Shown: positions 1 through 12,659, counted from the stretch's first letter. The stretch is 64,000 nucleotides of DNA from Epiperipatus broadwayi (GCA_028023455.1 JAQFVV010000142.1:2599740-2663739), one strand, 5' to 3'. A program made the numbers and translations. Notes: generated by a model not told the origin, from the letters alone.

Positions 1-950
1 AACCAGTCAGAAAGTCTGGAAGCTCCCTGGTATATGATAAGCTCCAGGAACCTAAAACATTTCAAAACTTACTCCCAGACCCAACTTAGGTAAGATTAGT
101 TTTGATGATTACTCCTAGATTCTACAAAGATGATGCATGATCATTTATAGAATTGTCCCTACCCCAGTAGTTAGATATATATATTGTGTGTTCTTCTATA
201 TAGGTGACATTTATCAAATTAGTTAGCTAATTGGTGTTATATTATTCCAACCCAACAGTATATACATATTAAAGTTTTGTGTGCTCATATATATATGTAC
301 TAACCACATGTTTAGCAAATTAGCATAGCCAAATAGCATTAGTATAACCAGTTGTTAGTCATAATGGTATTAGTGTACTGTCATCACTTTAAGACCAGAC
401 AGCCAGGCAAGGTAAAATTTTTTGCAAGTAATATTTTGTTTCATCATTTGTTTTGTTATGAAATAGTGGTATTATTGAGGGATATTTTTCACCAAGTAAA
501 ATCTTTTTTTTTTATTGATTTTTTTTTTGTAAGTTTGGGGAAATGAAACAGATATTACTGTTCTTCTATCTGTTTCACCTTTATGTCTCCATAGACACAT
601 CTATGCCGGTTTTGAACACTCTTTAGTACAAGTGTATATGTATCCACTCAGTGTTATATGCCTTTACACAGCTGTATATATATGTTTATACAGTTGTATA
701 TATCCACACAGCGATATATTCATTTATACAGTTGTGTATGTGGTCACAGTTTGATATGCATTCAAACAATTATATGTTTATTGTCACACATACAAGCACC
801 TGTAAATGATAATGATATTAAATTTTGTATAGATATATTGCAGCATTTATATAAATAATATATTGTATAAGGGTTATTTTGTTTAGAAAATGTGGCTAAA
901 TATCCTTTAATAAGTTTGGTTTAAGTAAATTATAAATCACATGCGAAATT
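1..950. other. AT-rich non-coding stretch
   Basis: No coding region, RNA gene or recognisable repeat boundary is seen. Short open frames (352-546, 658-858) are low-complexity and have no family resemblance. Around 640-790 there are loosely repeated short phrases built on 'cacagttgtatat', probably a degenerate short tandem repeat. Confidence 0.6.
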
Positions 951-953
951 CAC

Positions 954-1460
954 AGATATCGCAGATTTTTATTTAGAATAAATTGCAGGTGGGATCAGAT
1001 AGTCCTTAGGTTATTGACATTGTTTTAGAGCTCATTCATTACGATTGTAGTGAATTTCTTTTCCAGATCAAACCAGTAAAAAATTGGCAACAAGATAAAA
1101 AAAAGAGAGATTAGAATCAAAAAAAGACGATTGCTGTAAAACTTAGAAGTTTGAATTGTGTTTTAAAACAGATAGTCACTGGCTTTTGATCTAGGGAATA
1201 TAGATATCGCAGATTTTTATTTAGAATAAATTGCAGGTGGGATCAGATAGTCCTTAGGTTATTGACATTGTTTTAGAGCTCATTCATTACGATTGTAATG
1301 AATTTCTTTTCCCAGATCAAACCAGTAAAAGTTTGGCAACAAGATAAAAAAAAAGATAAGAATCAAAAGAGACCTAAGGCTAAAACTTAGAAATTTGAAT
1401 TGTTTTTAAAATAGATGGTCACTGGCTTTTGATCTAGGGAATATAAATATTGCAGATTTT
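954..1460. repeat. Tandem repeat, unit about 245-248 bp, two copies plus start of a third
   Basis: The motif AGATATCGCAGATTTTTATT starts at 954 and again at 1202, and a diverged version (AAATATTGCAG) restarts near 1445. The two full units match over nearly their whole length, including 'gcaggtgggatcagatag' and a common end 'ggcttttgatctagggaat'. They differ mainly by small indels in A-runs. No coding frame is kept. It could be a small satellite or a local segmental duplication. Confidence 0.9.
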
Positions 1461-1489
1461 TTTTGGAACTCTCTTTTTAGCTTTTTTTT

Positions 1490-1745
1490 CTGAAAATTGT
1501 TGTGGAGACCAGAATCCAAAAGTGATCGAGTAGAATAATATATTTACTGGCTCGGAAGCCAGATGGACTCTCAATTCCTCTAAACATTCCTTTGAATAGA
1601 CTTTCCAGCAACCTGCATGGAGAATATGAAGAAATTTAACCTATCTGAAAGGCCACTGAAGATTATGACGCTGTCAGACGCCCTATTCCAACCACTATCA
1701 TTGATATATGCTTCAAGTCCACTCAAGGAGGCAGAGAGAGATGGT
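1490..1745 (+). other. G+C-richer block, possible exon
   Basis: Base composition is clearly richer in G+C than the flanks. The block is preceded by an acceptor-like 'ctctttttag' (about 1480) and ends with a donor-like 'gagatg|gtaatc' near 1742. One plus frame stays open for about 50 codons near the end (from about 1598), with a protein-like composition, but no family is recognised. A non-coding exon or an old transposon fragment are equally possible. Confidence 0.25.
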
Positions 1746-3980
1746 AATCATTTTTAAAAGGAGCTGTGGTATGAACTTTAATCTATAAATTCTTATAACA
1801 TTTTAAAAAGAACGTTCTATCTAAATTATAAAAACTCTTTCAATTTTACCCTCTTATAAAAAGAATCTATCGGTCTGTGACTTTATATAATGTAAAAAAG
1901 AAAAAAAATCACTTTGATTTTATAAACTGCTGAAATCTTTTATGAATTAAAAGATTTCATATTTTTTTATACTCATTAAATGTCTGAAATTTATTCTCTT
2001 CAACTCCTACAACTAACGGTCTTGCCTAATTTCAGTAATTTTAATATTTTGTTTAAATGCATTTTGTTATGTTTGATATGTGATAATATGCTCAGATTTC
2101 GAAACAATGAAACTAAGTAATTTATAAAGGAGATAATTGTAATCTTCACTTAGACATTTTAAAAGCATTGTTTATTTTATTAAATCATTGTTTCGAAATT
2201 ATAATATTGGTAATAAACGAATGCGCTAACCACTCGTTGTTATCATAGTTATATATACATTGTAAAATCGTATTTTTTTAAGATTTGCTTAACCGATCTT
2301 ATAATCTTTGATATTTATTAGTTGGAAGGGGATATATATATTGTCTAGAGATGATAAAGTATATTTGCTAATGTTTGTATTAAGTCCCATCGAATATACT
2401 TTCCCTCCTTAATAAAAGAATATTTATATGCAGATTCAGGATCTTAACTAGATTATTTTTATATAGTTTAAGCCCATTTTATTAACATACTTATAATGCT
2501 AATTTTAAGAACTGTTTCGAATTAGCTTGACAGATAAAAGCTATCTGTTTTAGGCGCAATTAATTATATGCATACTGATTGCTTTTTATATATATATTGC
2601 ATGCATTGCGGGTGTGTTTCTATATAGTACACTTATATGTGTTACGTTTTGCTGCCTCTGACCAGGGTTCACGGTAACAAACCGCCCCTTTATTTAGTTC
2701 GGGTTATGGCTATCTTCATTAGAACTGGGGGCGTGAGGACCCAGATTTTTCCATAAAGCCAATCCGACATCCTGAACTTTATGTTCATATATCAATAGCA
2801 GCAAACCGTCGGTCTCAGAGTAAACCAAGCATTTGATGCTGAAACTCTTGAAGAATCACACACTCGCACTGCAAGTTTATTTCTTTAATATTTTAATATA
2901 GCGCCATAGCGCATATATGTGGACCTAATGGTAACCAGTTCTTTTCCCATATTAATTAATCATTCAGCTTTAGACTGGAGTTTGAATCTGGTTATCAGTT
3001 TGAATCTGCATGATTCTGAGTTTATTTAGTTGCTCAGTTAATTTATATATATATATATATAACAGTCTTTAAAACTGGCTGTACTCATCATCATCTCTAC
3101 TAAAGTATCAACTTCTAACTTAAGCAAGTCAAGTTCACAAAATGAGCATATTAAATAATTAGGCATGACTTCTATAACTCACACACACATGTATTGTAAT
3201 ATGTTTAAAAGGGAACAGATGTACTTGATAACAGTTCCAACTATTGTAACATGCTTGCCTGTATTGAATACCTTGTGAAGATTATACAATCCCTGCCATT
3301 ATGATATTTTGTGTTAGATCATTTGTTATTGTTTTAATAAATCTTTTTTAAATATAAACTGTTGTATATCTTTCTTGCTCAGACTCTAGATCAAACCAAA
3401 CCACAGTATCTTATCCAATCCATAGTATTTTATCCAATCCACAGTATATTATTAAATGTCACAGTTCATTACTCCAATTTCTTAATGAGTTTATATGCTA
3501 TACGTGTATGTCTAGTATTTAAGATTAATAGAGTGTCAAGTGTTATATATATCACTTATTTAGTTAGGTTAGTAATGACCTTAAGTCTCGTGTTTCTCCC
3601 TGTTCTATGTCGGCTCGCGGTTAAATGAGAACTGAGTGTAGCCCCAGGAATGTCACTCATAAGGTGTTAAATTTGGAGTACTGGCAGATGAGTTGGAGTT
3701 TGGTCGGATTAGAGGTCTCAACCACCTCACTACGGTCAGCTTTGGTATATTTTGCTCGGGCTCTGAATTTTGTTGCATGAGTGTACAAATCTGACTGTTA
3801 CAATATCACTAGATATTTTTGCAACAAGTTATACTCCTTATGTATATATCATATTTGGAATGTGTACATAATTATATATGCATAATAAAGCTTTAAGTAA
3901 CTTAAAATATGAAAACATTCTTTCTGTTGAAGAGTATTTGATATTTTTCTTTTTATTTGAATTTTTTAAATGCTTAACAA
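1746..3980. other. Non-coding stretch with two G+C-richer islands
   Basis: Mostly AT-rich. Two islands stand out: 2640-2830 (contains 'accgcccc' and 'gggggcgtgagg') and 3590-3780 (contains 'gtcggctcgcgg'). Both have CpGs, which are otherwise rare here. They might be remnants of an LTR element or of regulatory DNA, but no long terminal repeats, primer-binding site or coding frame could be shown. A short (AT)n run lies near 3042-3060. Confidence 0.4.
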
Positions 3981-3984
3981 CTAT

Positions 3985-4545
3985 ATTGTAAACTAACAAA
4001 CTTAAATCAAGCTTTCAATTGAAAGAAAAACAATCACATGCATTAGTTAAAAAATATTGAAGTTCTAAAGAACAACTTTTAAATTTGATATCAAAATATT
4101 CAATATTTTTCTTCCCAGAATTTATATTTAAGAAACTAGATCACTTACCTAAAATATTATAGTGTCCTACAACTTTAGTAATGATTTAGAAAAAATCCAT
4201 CTAATTTCAACAAATTATATTGAATTTAAATCTATTAAACCTCAATTTTAAAATGTTATAACTGTACTTAAGCTCTCAAGTGAAACCAAAAAAATATATC
4301 TATACTGTTTTTTCATAAGCCTTACTTAAAACATATTGAAGTTTTAAAAATGGATTTTAAATTTGTTATCAAAATGCTCAATTTTTTTTTGCTCTGTGGT
4401 CCAAATCTAAAAAACTAGCTCACCTATCTAAAATATTGTAGTGCCTTATCACTTTGGAAGTTATTCAGAAAAATGTACCAAATTTCAACAAATTATATTG
4501 AATTGAAATCTATTAAACCTCAATTTTAAAATTTTATTTTAACTT
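3985..4545. repeat. Diverged tandem duplication, unit about 278 bp
   Basis: The phrase AATTTCAACAAATTATATTG occurs at 4203 and at 4481, a spacing of 278. Upstream phrases repeat in the same order: 'ctaaaatatt.tagtg', 'aagct.tcaa.tgaaa' and 'atattgaagtt'. The two units differ by many substitutions, so the duplication is old. No open frame is shared. Confidence 0.85.
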
Positions 4546-4559
4546 AAATAATAGAAGTG

Positions 4560-5400
4560 ATTACAAAAATTTATGAACAAACAATCTAACAAATAAATAG
4601 AAAATGTAAATTAAATGAAAACATTTAAAAACTAAAGCAATAAAATAGAAAAAAAAAAAAATTTAAAATAGCAGTTAGCCACAAAATTGTGCATTTAAGT
4701 GAGTGCTTTTAAATAACAATAAAGAATTTAGAGGATTAACTTCATTGGTTTTTAAATAGAATTAACAGGCTCATAAGTTACACTTAGAAGTTACATTTAG
4801 ATCTTTTAAAATGAAAACTAAGAAAATCTATCATAAAGGATTTGTTTGTAACCTTCCTTTATAGGAATTACAAAATTGGATAATAAAGAAAGCAAAAAAA
4901 AAAATAAGAAAGGTATCAAAATATGAATATGGATAAAGACTGGAAAACATAACATGGAATAAACATTGTGAGAAATGTAAGTGTTGATAAGGCAAATAGA
5001 AAAATATTTTTGAAGAAATTAAGATTATTAAAACTGAATTGACTGGTACTGAGAAATGGAAAAGTTATAAAAAAAAATTATGGAAGTTAAAAAAGAAAAG
5101 AAAATGTTCATATGACCTTCAAAAAAATAGTTATAAGCTTTTTGAAGAAAAGATCAAATAATAACCATGCTTTTAGAAAATTGTCTCAGATCATCTTCTC
5201 ACTGATGACTTATAATTTATGTTAATAAATGTTCAAAAATTTGTTTTTATTTATGAAAAAAACACTTATTAAAAAACAAGAATATTTGTTACATTAAGAA
5301 TTATCAATAGATAATAATTTGGAATTCATTTTTTTTACTTTTATTAACTATGTTCATATTAAAATTAATAATATAAAATCATAAACATATTTTAGCTCAT
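4560..5400. other. A-rich non-coding stretch upstream of an RTE remnant
   Basis: Plus strand is strongly A-rich. Broken lysine-rich frames around 4950-5160 could be the decayed linker between endonuclease and reverse transcriptase of the RTE remnant that follows, but this cannot be established by eye. Confidence 0.3.
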
Positions 5401-5404
5401 ATAG

Positions 5405-6515
5405 TAAACTTTGGATTTTAATCAACTAAAAAGAACAAGCTGGATTTAAAAGTGATTTTAGCACAATGGGTTCCATCCACATATTGAGAGAAGTTACAGC
5501 AAGGATCAATGAATACAAGTTGCCATTATTCTTTGTAGGCATTGATATTATAAGCATTTATACAGTGCTTAAAGCATTGTATCATCTAGATATAAATCCA
5601 GGGTACTGGCATATACTGATGAATATTTAACAAAATGCAACAGTAATTATTATATTTCACAGTGGTGCTATGAAGATTATCATTGAGATTAACAAGATGA
5701 CTCTATATCCCAAAAAAATTTTACAGCAGTTTTGCAAATATTATTTTTGCAGATTAAAATCGGAAATTAAGGGAGTAAAAGTAAATAGAAATCATTTAAA
5801 TAATCTAGATTTTGCAGATTAGTGTTGCTTCGGAGTTTCAGATAATATTGCAAAAGTTATCAGATGAAAGTAAGAAAAAAGGTCTAAAGATAAATGTTAA
5901 GAAGACTAAAATAATATTCAATAGATTTTCTCAAAAGAAGAAAGTAAAACATAATAATGAATTAAAAGAAGTTAATCTTGGTCAGACTATTAATACAGAT
6001 GAAAATTTAATGGATGAAATTAATCATAGAATTAAAATTGGATGCAGTGTTTTTGACAGAAATAACTTAATATTAAAAAGAAATGTGCCCATGTGTCTGA
6101 AAAGTATCTGATGAGACTTGGACACAACAAAAAAGCAATAGAGAGATTTCAGACCAGTCATCAATATATAGAGAAATATATGCTAGAAATACTGAGAAGG
6201 GGCCAAAAATGAGATGCATGAGATAACAAACAAGTGTTACAGACATCACTGAAAAACTTAAAAGACTGAAATGAAAGTAGCCTAGATAGATTTTTAGAAG
6301 AGATGATAAGAGATGGACAATAGGAATATTAAACTGGTTCCTAAAAGATTATAAAAGACTTAGAAAGAGAACATATGAGATGGACATATAAATGAAGAAG
6401 TTTGCTACTGTTATGTGGAGAAGTGAAGCTAGACATCAGAAAAACTAGATTAATCTTGTAGTATCTTTATTCTACAGTACATCAATAATAATTGAAAACA
6501 ATGATGATGATAGAG
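5405..6515 (+). pseudogene. Decayed RTE-like LINE reverse transcriptase
   Basis: Broken frames follow the RTE (BovB-like) reverse transcriptase from the middle to the C-terminus. Near 5435 a frame reads QAGFKSDFSTMGSIHILREV, the counterpart of the family's 'QAGFR..FST.DHI..LR' region, followed by FVGIDI (normally the FVDYEKAF catalytic block). The 'LRFADD' block survives only as 'NLDFAD' near 5803-5820. A 99-codon open frame (5812-6111) covers the next part: GLKINVKKTKIIF, then LGQTINTDENLMDEINHRI and the start of the 'P.CLK..VFNQCVLP' block. Frames after 6110 keep pieces such as 'DDKRWTIGILNW' and 'MWRSEARHQ', typical of the RTE C-terminus. The copy ends in a GATGAT-rich tail near 6510. Many stops and frameshifts make it dead. 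The same family recurs at 26600-28000, 36290-36470 and 37205-37945. Confidence 0.85.
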
Positions 6516-6519
6516 GATG

Positions 6520-8660
6520 AAAAAAATAAAGACAAATGCTTGTCATGTCATCACCGATGTGAAAAGTTGAATTTAACAGATTTATTCACTTGATTACATC
6601 AAGATTTATTTTTTACTTTCCGCCTCTGGAAATCAACCCAGAAAACTTTGCCTCCTAAGTAAACTACTTAACCAAATTGCCTGATAACACAAAAAGATCA
6701 TTATGTTAGGTAATGGATATTCCTCACTGTATCAATCACTGAGAGCAGTTTGTCACTCAAGCTAATTGTTGTTGTACTAAAAACTATTTTTTTTAAAAAA
6801 TTCATTTAACGTATGAGAAAAAGGGTAGAGGGGAATAATAATTTTCCGTTTTAAATTTTAATAAAAATGAAATTGATGCAGGTATATATATAATAAGCAT
6901 GTATTCCAGTTAAGAATGAAATATAAATGACAAATATAATTGTATTAGGTTACTTTATATATTACCATTTCAGATTAGTAAACTATTACAATTGTAAGTA
7001 TATATTTTTAGAATTATATAAAATATAACTATTATTAGAGTAATTACGTAACAACTATTTTATTACAGCAATCACCATTGTTGGTTAAGAGTTTCTCTCA
7101 AAAATTTTGACATCCAAATCAATCAAGCGTTGAAACTAAGATAGTTTTTTTTTTAATTGTCTTATTGTTTTCTTACAAGAAGTTTCAAAGATCTAAGAAT
7201 AGAATGAATGTAGTGTATATATGTTAAATTTTCTACATGAAAGTAGGTTGCAATAATTAGATATCATATTTAATACAAATAAATTAAATCTGATTAGTGA
7301 TGATGAATCTTCTTAGTCAAATTAATTGTATAATGTTTTATTTAGAATACATTACAAATTTTAGTGAGTTTTTTATATTAAGATGTTTATCAAATGATAA
7401 ATAAAATATTAATTAATATTATTATTTGTATTATTGGTAAACCTTTGAGTCTTTTAAGTATTTTTATTCCAATTAGACAATCTTATATTTTATTTTACTT
7501 AATATTTAGTACATTTATTGTATTTATAAATAATTTTACAACTGATTAAACAACTAAATTAATAATAAAATATATAATTCATATGTGTATATTTAAAACT
7601 ACAAATAATTTTTTTTAAAATTTTAATTATAATAGGAGAAAGAACTAATTATTTGCGTGGTTATTAAGACAAAATAATTATTTTTAACATATGTACTCTA
7701 CAATTACATATAAACAGTTTAAATAAAAGTGTTCTTTGCTTATCAGTAGATGATAATATACTTTTTCCATTCCTAATCAATCGTACAAAAGTTATTAAAG
7801 ATCTCTATAATTTTATTCTACAAATCTCTTTATCCTGTCTACACAAATCCATTCTATGCAAGCATTTGACCAATATTAGCCACAGCGGACGGCAACTTGC
7901 AAGCATGTGGGTTTCTCATTCTAAGAGAGAAAACATATATATATATATTAGAGATGAGTTTTGAGAGGATTATACAAACCAATTTGTAAACTAAAAATAG
8001 TCCATATTTAAACACAGTGATCCATTGTTTTGTTTGTTTGATATTTTTTTTGCAGTTTTTTAACTTCTTCTATAGCAGAGGTTTTTTTCCTGAAAGACTT
8101 TAAACTTTGTTTAATTATAGTTATTCATTATTATCCTATCCTCATCCATATATTTCGAATAAAAACAATGGTGCATTTCGTTCGAAGACCTTGTGAGATG
8201 ATCTTTATAAAATAAAGCAAATCTGTCTCCACATCCTTGCCAAGCAACTAGACCACTTACGTAGAAGATGTTTTCTGCTAGAATATAAATTAATTTTATT
8301 CTTTAGTATTATTTCAAGTTTTTAAGACTTTTTTGCTTGAGCGACTATTGATTATCTAAATATTTGATAATTATGAAATTAGTTATAAAGAAATATTTTT
8401 TGAGTTGTTTTATATATAAAAATTTATTTGCAAATAACTCTGACCAAGACTAGAAGACAACAAATAACATACAATTCACTTGCCTCAACAATCCTTTCTG
8501 TTTATTTTATTTCATTTTTATCCAGAATCAAACTACATATTTTTAGTTCCAGCAGCTAGCATGAAATCTTTGAGCCAATAGCTCAGAATTTCTTCTTAGA
8601 TCTCCAACATAATCAAAACTTTTTTTGGTTATGAATATATCAGACTGCATTTTATGATTA
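6520..8660. other. AT-rich non-coding stretch
   Basis: No coding frame or dated repeat is recognised. A tRNA-like or SINE-like patch of higher G+C lies at about 7860-7925 ('cacagcggacggcaacttgc'), too diverged to assign. A short (AT)n run is at 7934-7948. Confidence 0.5.
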
Positions 8661-8667
8661 GATGTTG

Positions 8668-9262
8668 TGATGTGATACACTGTGACTTCTCCTTATAGAG
8701 AGCCAGGAATCTCTCAGCAACTATGCCCAGAGAAACTTCCCTTCCCATTCCCTGCCCTAAGTTTTCCCATATCCTGTGCCATCCCATTTCCACAACATAA
8801 TCTTTGTCAACTCCATGGCCTTTATAATTAAATCCCCCTTATCTTTTCCTAAACCTAGCATAAAAACCAGTAATTCACTTTCTTTATAATCAATTTGTTT
8901 ATATTTATTCTTTCACAAATTCATTATTTGTATTCTTTCTGCTTTCAGGCATTTACATTCAATTAATAAATGCCTAATATTTTCTATGACTTCCTTACAC
9001 AATTTGCAGACTAAATCACCCACATTTTTCTATTTATATGTATATTCCCTTGTTGTTAAAGATCTCATTTGAGCCTTAATCAATAAACTACTTACTTTGC
9101 TATTATCATAAATTAACTTGCACTCAGTATTCCGTTTATTTTTATGTATATTTAAACTCTTTTTACTCTCCATACCAGTTCTCAATCTCTCCAACTCTCT
9201 ATTCTTTATTAATGCATCTATTCTTCTATCCCATTCCTTACCACTAACAGATTCACTATAAG
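8668..9262 (-). pseudogene. 3' end of an APE-type LINE (copy 1, C-terminal fragment)
   Basis: Read on the minus strand, an open frame from about 9262 down to 9030 gives SGKEWDRRIDALIKNREL..., nearly the same as the C-terminal part of the long copy at 14702-15364. Further down (9030-8730) the zinc-knuckle region and the tail continue, broken by a stop at a W codon. The homology begins abruptly near 9262, so the copy is 5'-truncated, as usual for target-primed LINE insertion. The 3' end lies near 8668 with a 'tcacatcaca' tail. Confidence 0.85.
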
Positions 9263-9319
9263 TGCCATCTAGTGTTAAGGTTAGAATCACTATAAGTATG
9301 AACATTTGTTGTTGTTTTT

Positions 9320-9965
9320 TCTCAGATACACAGAGGATTTCCCTTTTTTCAGTTCTTCTGTGTACTCTATATTCCTTGATACATTCATGAAAACAGTATG
9401 TATATATAAAATGAAATATTTATCTAGTTCATTTTTTTCTAGTAATTTAGCTCTCTCATAAACCAACTCAGCTGTGCATCATTGGTCAATAAATTGGTAT
9501 CTAGTTATTACTAGTGAAAAGTTAAAGATCACAGACTAATCCAGCTTGAACAGATGGATGCTGATGTGAAGATTGCAAAAAATATAATCTGTCCTTAATC
9601 ACTTGGGAGGTAGGGAATATCTTATAGGTACTTATCTTTTTTCATTTCTTTCATTAAATCATTTATCATTATGATCTTTTTTAAATATTACCCTTTTAAA
9701 AAAAAATGTTGTCTACTTTAAATATAACTTTTAAAATTAAAAGGAAATAAAGTTAGGTTTTACAATAAAAAAAATATTTTTCAAGGTATATTACTTTAAA
9801 TTGATTGAATTTACTTTTGTTATTTGACTGAATCATATTGTTATTAAGGCATTGTTACAGCAAGTGAATACTCAAATTTTATTGTATATGTTTTAAATAT
9901 GTATTAAGACATATATACGATATATATCAAAATAAAAAGCATAATATGGCTTCTAATGACAATAA
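9320..9965. other. AT-rich spacer between two LINE fragments
   Basis: Nothing recognisable on either strand. Low-complexity A and T runs. Confidence 0.5.
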
Positions 9966-9973
9966 CCAGAAAA

Positions 9974-10130
9974 TAGTGATGTGATGTGATGTACTGTGGC
10001 TTCTTCTTAAATGAAGTCAAGAATATCTCAGCAATTATGCCCAGATAAACCTTAGTGATGTGATGTGATGTATTTGGCTTCTCCTTAAATGAAGTCAAGA
10101 ATATCTCAGCAATTATGCCCAGATAAACCT
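9974..10130 (-). repeat. Tandem duplication (79 bp) of the LINE 3' tail
   Basis: Two units (9974-10052 and 10053-10130) each run from TAGTGATGTGATGTGATG to 'cccagataaacct'. On the minus strand this is the LINE 3' UTR, ending in a (CATCA)-type tail that is then followed by another 3' UTR. The arrangement suggests slippage or repeated reverse transcription of the 3' end. Confidence 0.9.
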
Positions 10131-10563
10131 GTTAGCCACTTTATTTTCCATTCCCCACTCTTAAGTCTTCCCATATTCTGCCCCATCCCATTTCCACAAC
10201 ATAATCTTAGTCAACTCTATGGCCTTTATATCTAAATCCCCCTTATCTTTTCGCAAACCCAACCTAAAAACTAATAACTCACTTTCTGTGTAGTCACTTT
10301 GTTCATGTCTATTCTCCCATAATTTCATTATCTGTAACCTTTCTGCTTTCAAGCATTTACATTCAATCAACAGATGCCTAATATTTTCTATACCTTCCTT
10401 ACACAATTTGCACACTAAATCATCCATAGTTTTCCATTTACATGTATATTCTCTTGTTGCTAAGGATCCCATTTGAGCCTTAAATAATAAACTACTTTCC
10501 TTACTATTATCATAAATTAACTCTCATCCAATATTCTGTTTACTTCTATATATATTTAAACTC
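10053..10563 (-). pseudogene. 3' end of an APE-type LINE (copy 2, C-terminal fragment)
   Basis: The minus-strand frame 10472-10161 encodes the LINE C-terminus, with the zinc-knuckle-like CKLCKEGIENIRHLLIEC (C-x2-C-x8-H-x4-C) and a terminus ending WKWDGAEYGKT. It is almost identical to residues in the long copy (15113-15360) and has no internal stop over 103 codons, so it is fairly young. Homology continues upstream, out of frame, to about 10563 and then stops: a 5'-truncated insertion. The 3' UTR follows and its tail is duplicated in tandem. Confidence 0.9.
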
Positions 10564-10934
10564 TTCTTAGTTAAGTGATCTGGTCAGCATTGCCACGTGA
10601 GACGAGTGATTATTGCAATCATTGCAGATTTTTAAATATAAACTAGAAAATTCAAGTAATTCTTTGTTTTAATATATAATTTTATTCCAGAAATTTAAAA
10701 ATATATACAGTTAGCTTATAAAATATATAATTAAGAGTCTATTGTCAGTCATACACATCTCTATAAGTAGATTAGTTCATGTTTAAACATTAAGATCTTT
10801 TATTAATCCCCATGTCATTAGTTTGAATAGTATAAGAGAAAGAAGGACATTTACAAATCTGTTTTTGTGTTATTATAGATCAATAACCAAAAACTAGACT
10901 GATGTTGTAGTTGTTATTGTCATATGGTATACAT

Positions 10935-11302
10935 CAAGGGTCCCCAATCTTTTTGCACTTAAGAGCACATTCTATAATACCAGCTATGTGGCGGGCACCA
11001 TTTATTTTTTCAATGTAAATTTATAGTTGGCTATTGTTAATAATACACATAATGTACAAAAAAATATTTATTTCAAAAATAAAATTTTAACATATGATTA
11101 ACGTTTATATTTTTACGCTGTAAAAGTATAGTATGCCCTACAATTTGATTACAATATAATACGATAATTTATAAGAAATTTTAAAAATTAAATTTATTTG
11201 TATCAGATAAATAATTTTTTATCGTGTTCGGATAGCGGCGGGCACACGTAAAATGGTCTGCGGGCGCCATGGTGCCCGTGGGCATAGGGTTGGGGACCCC
11301 TA
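10935..11302. mobile_element. hAT-superfamily MITE with 8 bp target-site duplication
   Basis: The element is 368 bp. The left end begins CAAGGGTCCCCAATC, and the right end is the near inverted complement (TAGGGGTCCCCAACC read inwards). These are hAT-type ends (YARGG...). The flanks are a perfect 8 bp direct repeat GTATACAT at 10927-10934 and 11303-11310, the duplication length made by hAT transposases. The subterminal parts are G+C- and CpG-rich ('gcgggcgccatggtgcccg'), and the middle is AT-rich. No coding capacity, so it was mobilised in trans. Confidence 0.95.
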
Positions 11303-11310
11303 GTATACAT

Positions 11311-12280
11311 TATTTACTCTTGCTTGTATATATAGTTCAAGGATAGATACGTAATTAATTGCTATATAGATTACGCTAGAATAGTGATTTAGAATAAATT
11401 ATATATATATAAAGTAAGGATTAATGTTAAAATGAAGCTCTATCTATAAAATCTAGAATAAATTATGTAAAAAGATAGTATTCAATAATCAAATTTATCA
11501 CTAAGTAGTTTCCCCCTCTTAAGATGATTATGATTTAACTATGTAATATATATATATATTCTTGATACTAATTTAAAACTAAATTGTTTTCAAATTTTAC
11601 TGGTCCTGAATTTGAATCCAGACTATAAGCATGACAGGTAGATGTGGTGTCACATTACATTAGCCTGTAATTGTTTAAATAGTCATTAATATTTATTATT
11701 AAATATATATATAAAGATAAATACTGTATATATATTAATAACAAAATGTTTTAAAATATTCAATGAATTATCTGACCTAGTAGGAGATGCCAAAATATAA
11801 ATTTGGACAATCAAAAAAAAAAAAGAGTTAAATATAGATTAAGAAAAGAAAGCATTGCTGAGAAATTTTACATTGCCAAATCTAAATTCTTATACAGTGT
11901 ATATAAATATATTTAGTAAAAATTATTTAACTGTTTATATTTTTCCTGAGAAAAATAAACTATTGTTTTATAAAAAAAAAAAAATGAAATCATGCTATTT
12001 CTTTTTCAAGAAATAAAACATTTAAAATAGTCAATACAGCCGTAAGAAAATGTATGTCATGTCACCGAAGTAAAAATGTTTTTAATGTATATATATATTT
12101 AAATTATAGTTTCTGTTTTAGTTTATTTTTAGAATCTTTCGTTTGTTGATGCTTAAATAAAAATAATAGAACGCAAAAATTAACTTAAAAAGCGTCCAAC
12201 ATTTACCCGATTGCTGTAACACCTATATATATGACACAACAAAAACAATAATTACTTCAGATTAAAAACACACAGAAAGA
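11311..12280. other. AT-rich non-coding stretch
   Basis: No gene is recognised. A B-box-like 'aatttgaatccag' near 11609 may be a worn SINE head. Short (AT)n runs are at 11401-11412 and 11551-11560. Confidence 0.5.
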
Positions 12281-12284
12281 CATA

Positions 12285-12505
12285 GACTAATACTAGCTAG
12301 ATACTCATTTGCCAATCAGTAATTGGATAGTTATCTAGTTAGTTAACTATTGAAAGCAACGCAGGAAAAATTTTAAGTGTGCTTGAAATTCTTCTAGAAA
12401 TAAAAATGCAAATTTTAGCAGATACTAATCCCAGATCATATGCATGGGAAGGGGAGGAAAGAGCAGATGTGCACACCATTATACTACAAAGACTTCCAAC
12501 AAATG
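12285..12505 (-). mobile_element. tRNA-headed SINE, minus strand
   Basis: Read on the minus strand, the head (12505 to about 12420) has an A-box-like TAGTATAATGGTGTGC and a degenerate B box 'gggattagtatc', spaced as in a tRNA. About 80-130 bp on is a body motif 'ccaattactgattggc' followed by 'gtatctagctag', also seen in the plus-strand SINEs at 24394 and 61885. Ends are only approximate. Confidence 0.6.
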
Positions 12506-12659
12506 CACATTAACTTGCAAAATAAAATAATGTGGAATTAATAAATTATAAATTTACATAACTAATGTCAAAATATTACTAAATTTAAAATAACTCTACA
12601 CTTTATCGTAATGTATATACATATGTCTCATTGAGACGATGTCTATGTGCTCAGATAGT

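Noticed and set aside
2640-3840. LTR retrotransposon
   Set aside because: G+C-richer islands suggested it, but no matching terminal repeats, TG...CA ends, primer-binding site or gag-pol frame were found.
9904-10098. 64-codon minus-strand open frame
   Set aside because: It is a translation of the duplicated LINE 3' UTR tail; the repeated peptide reflects the tandem DNA repeat.
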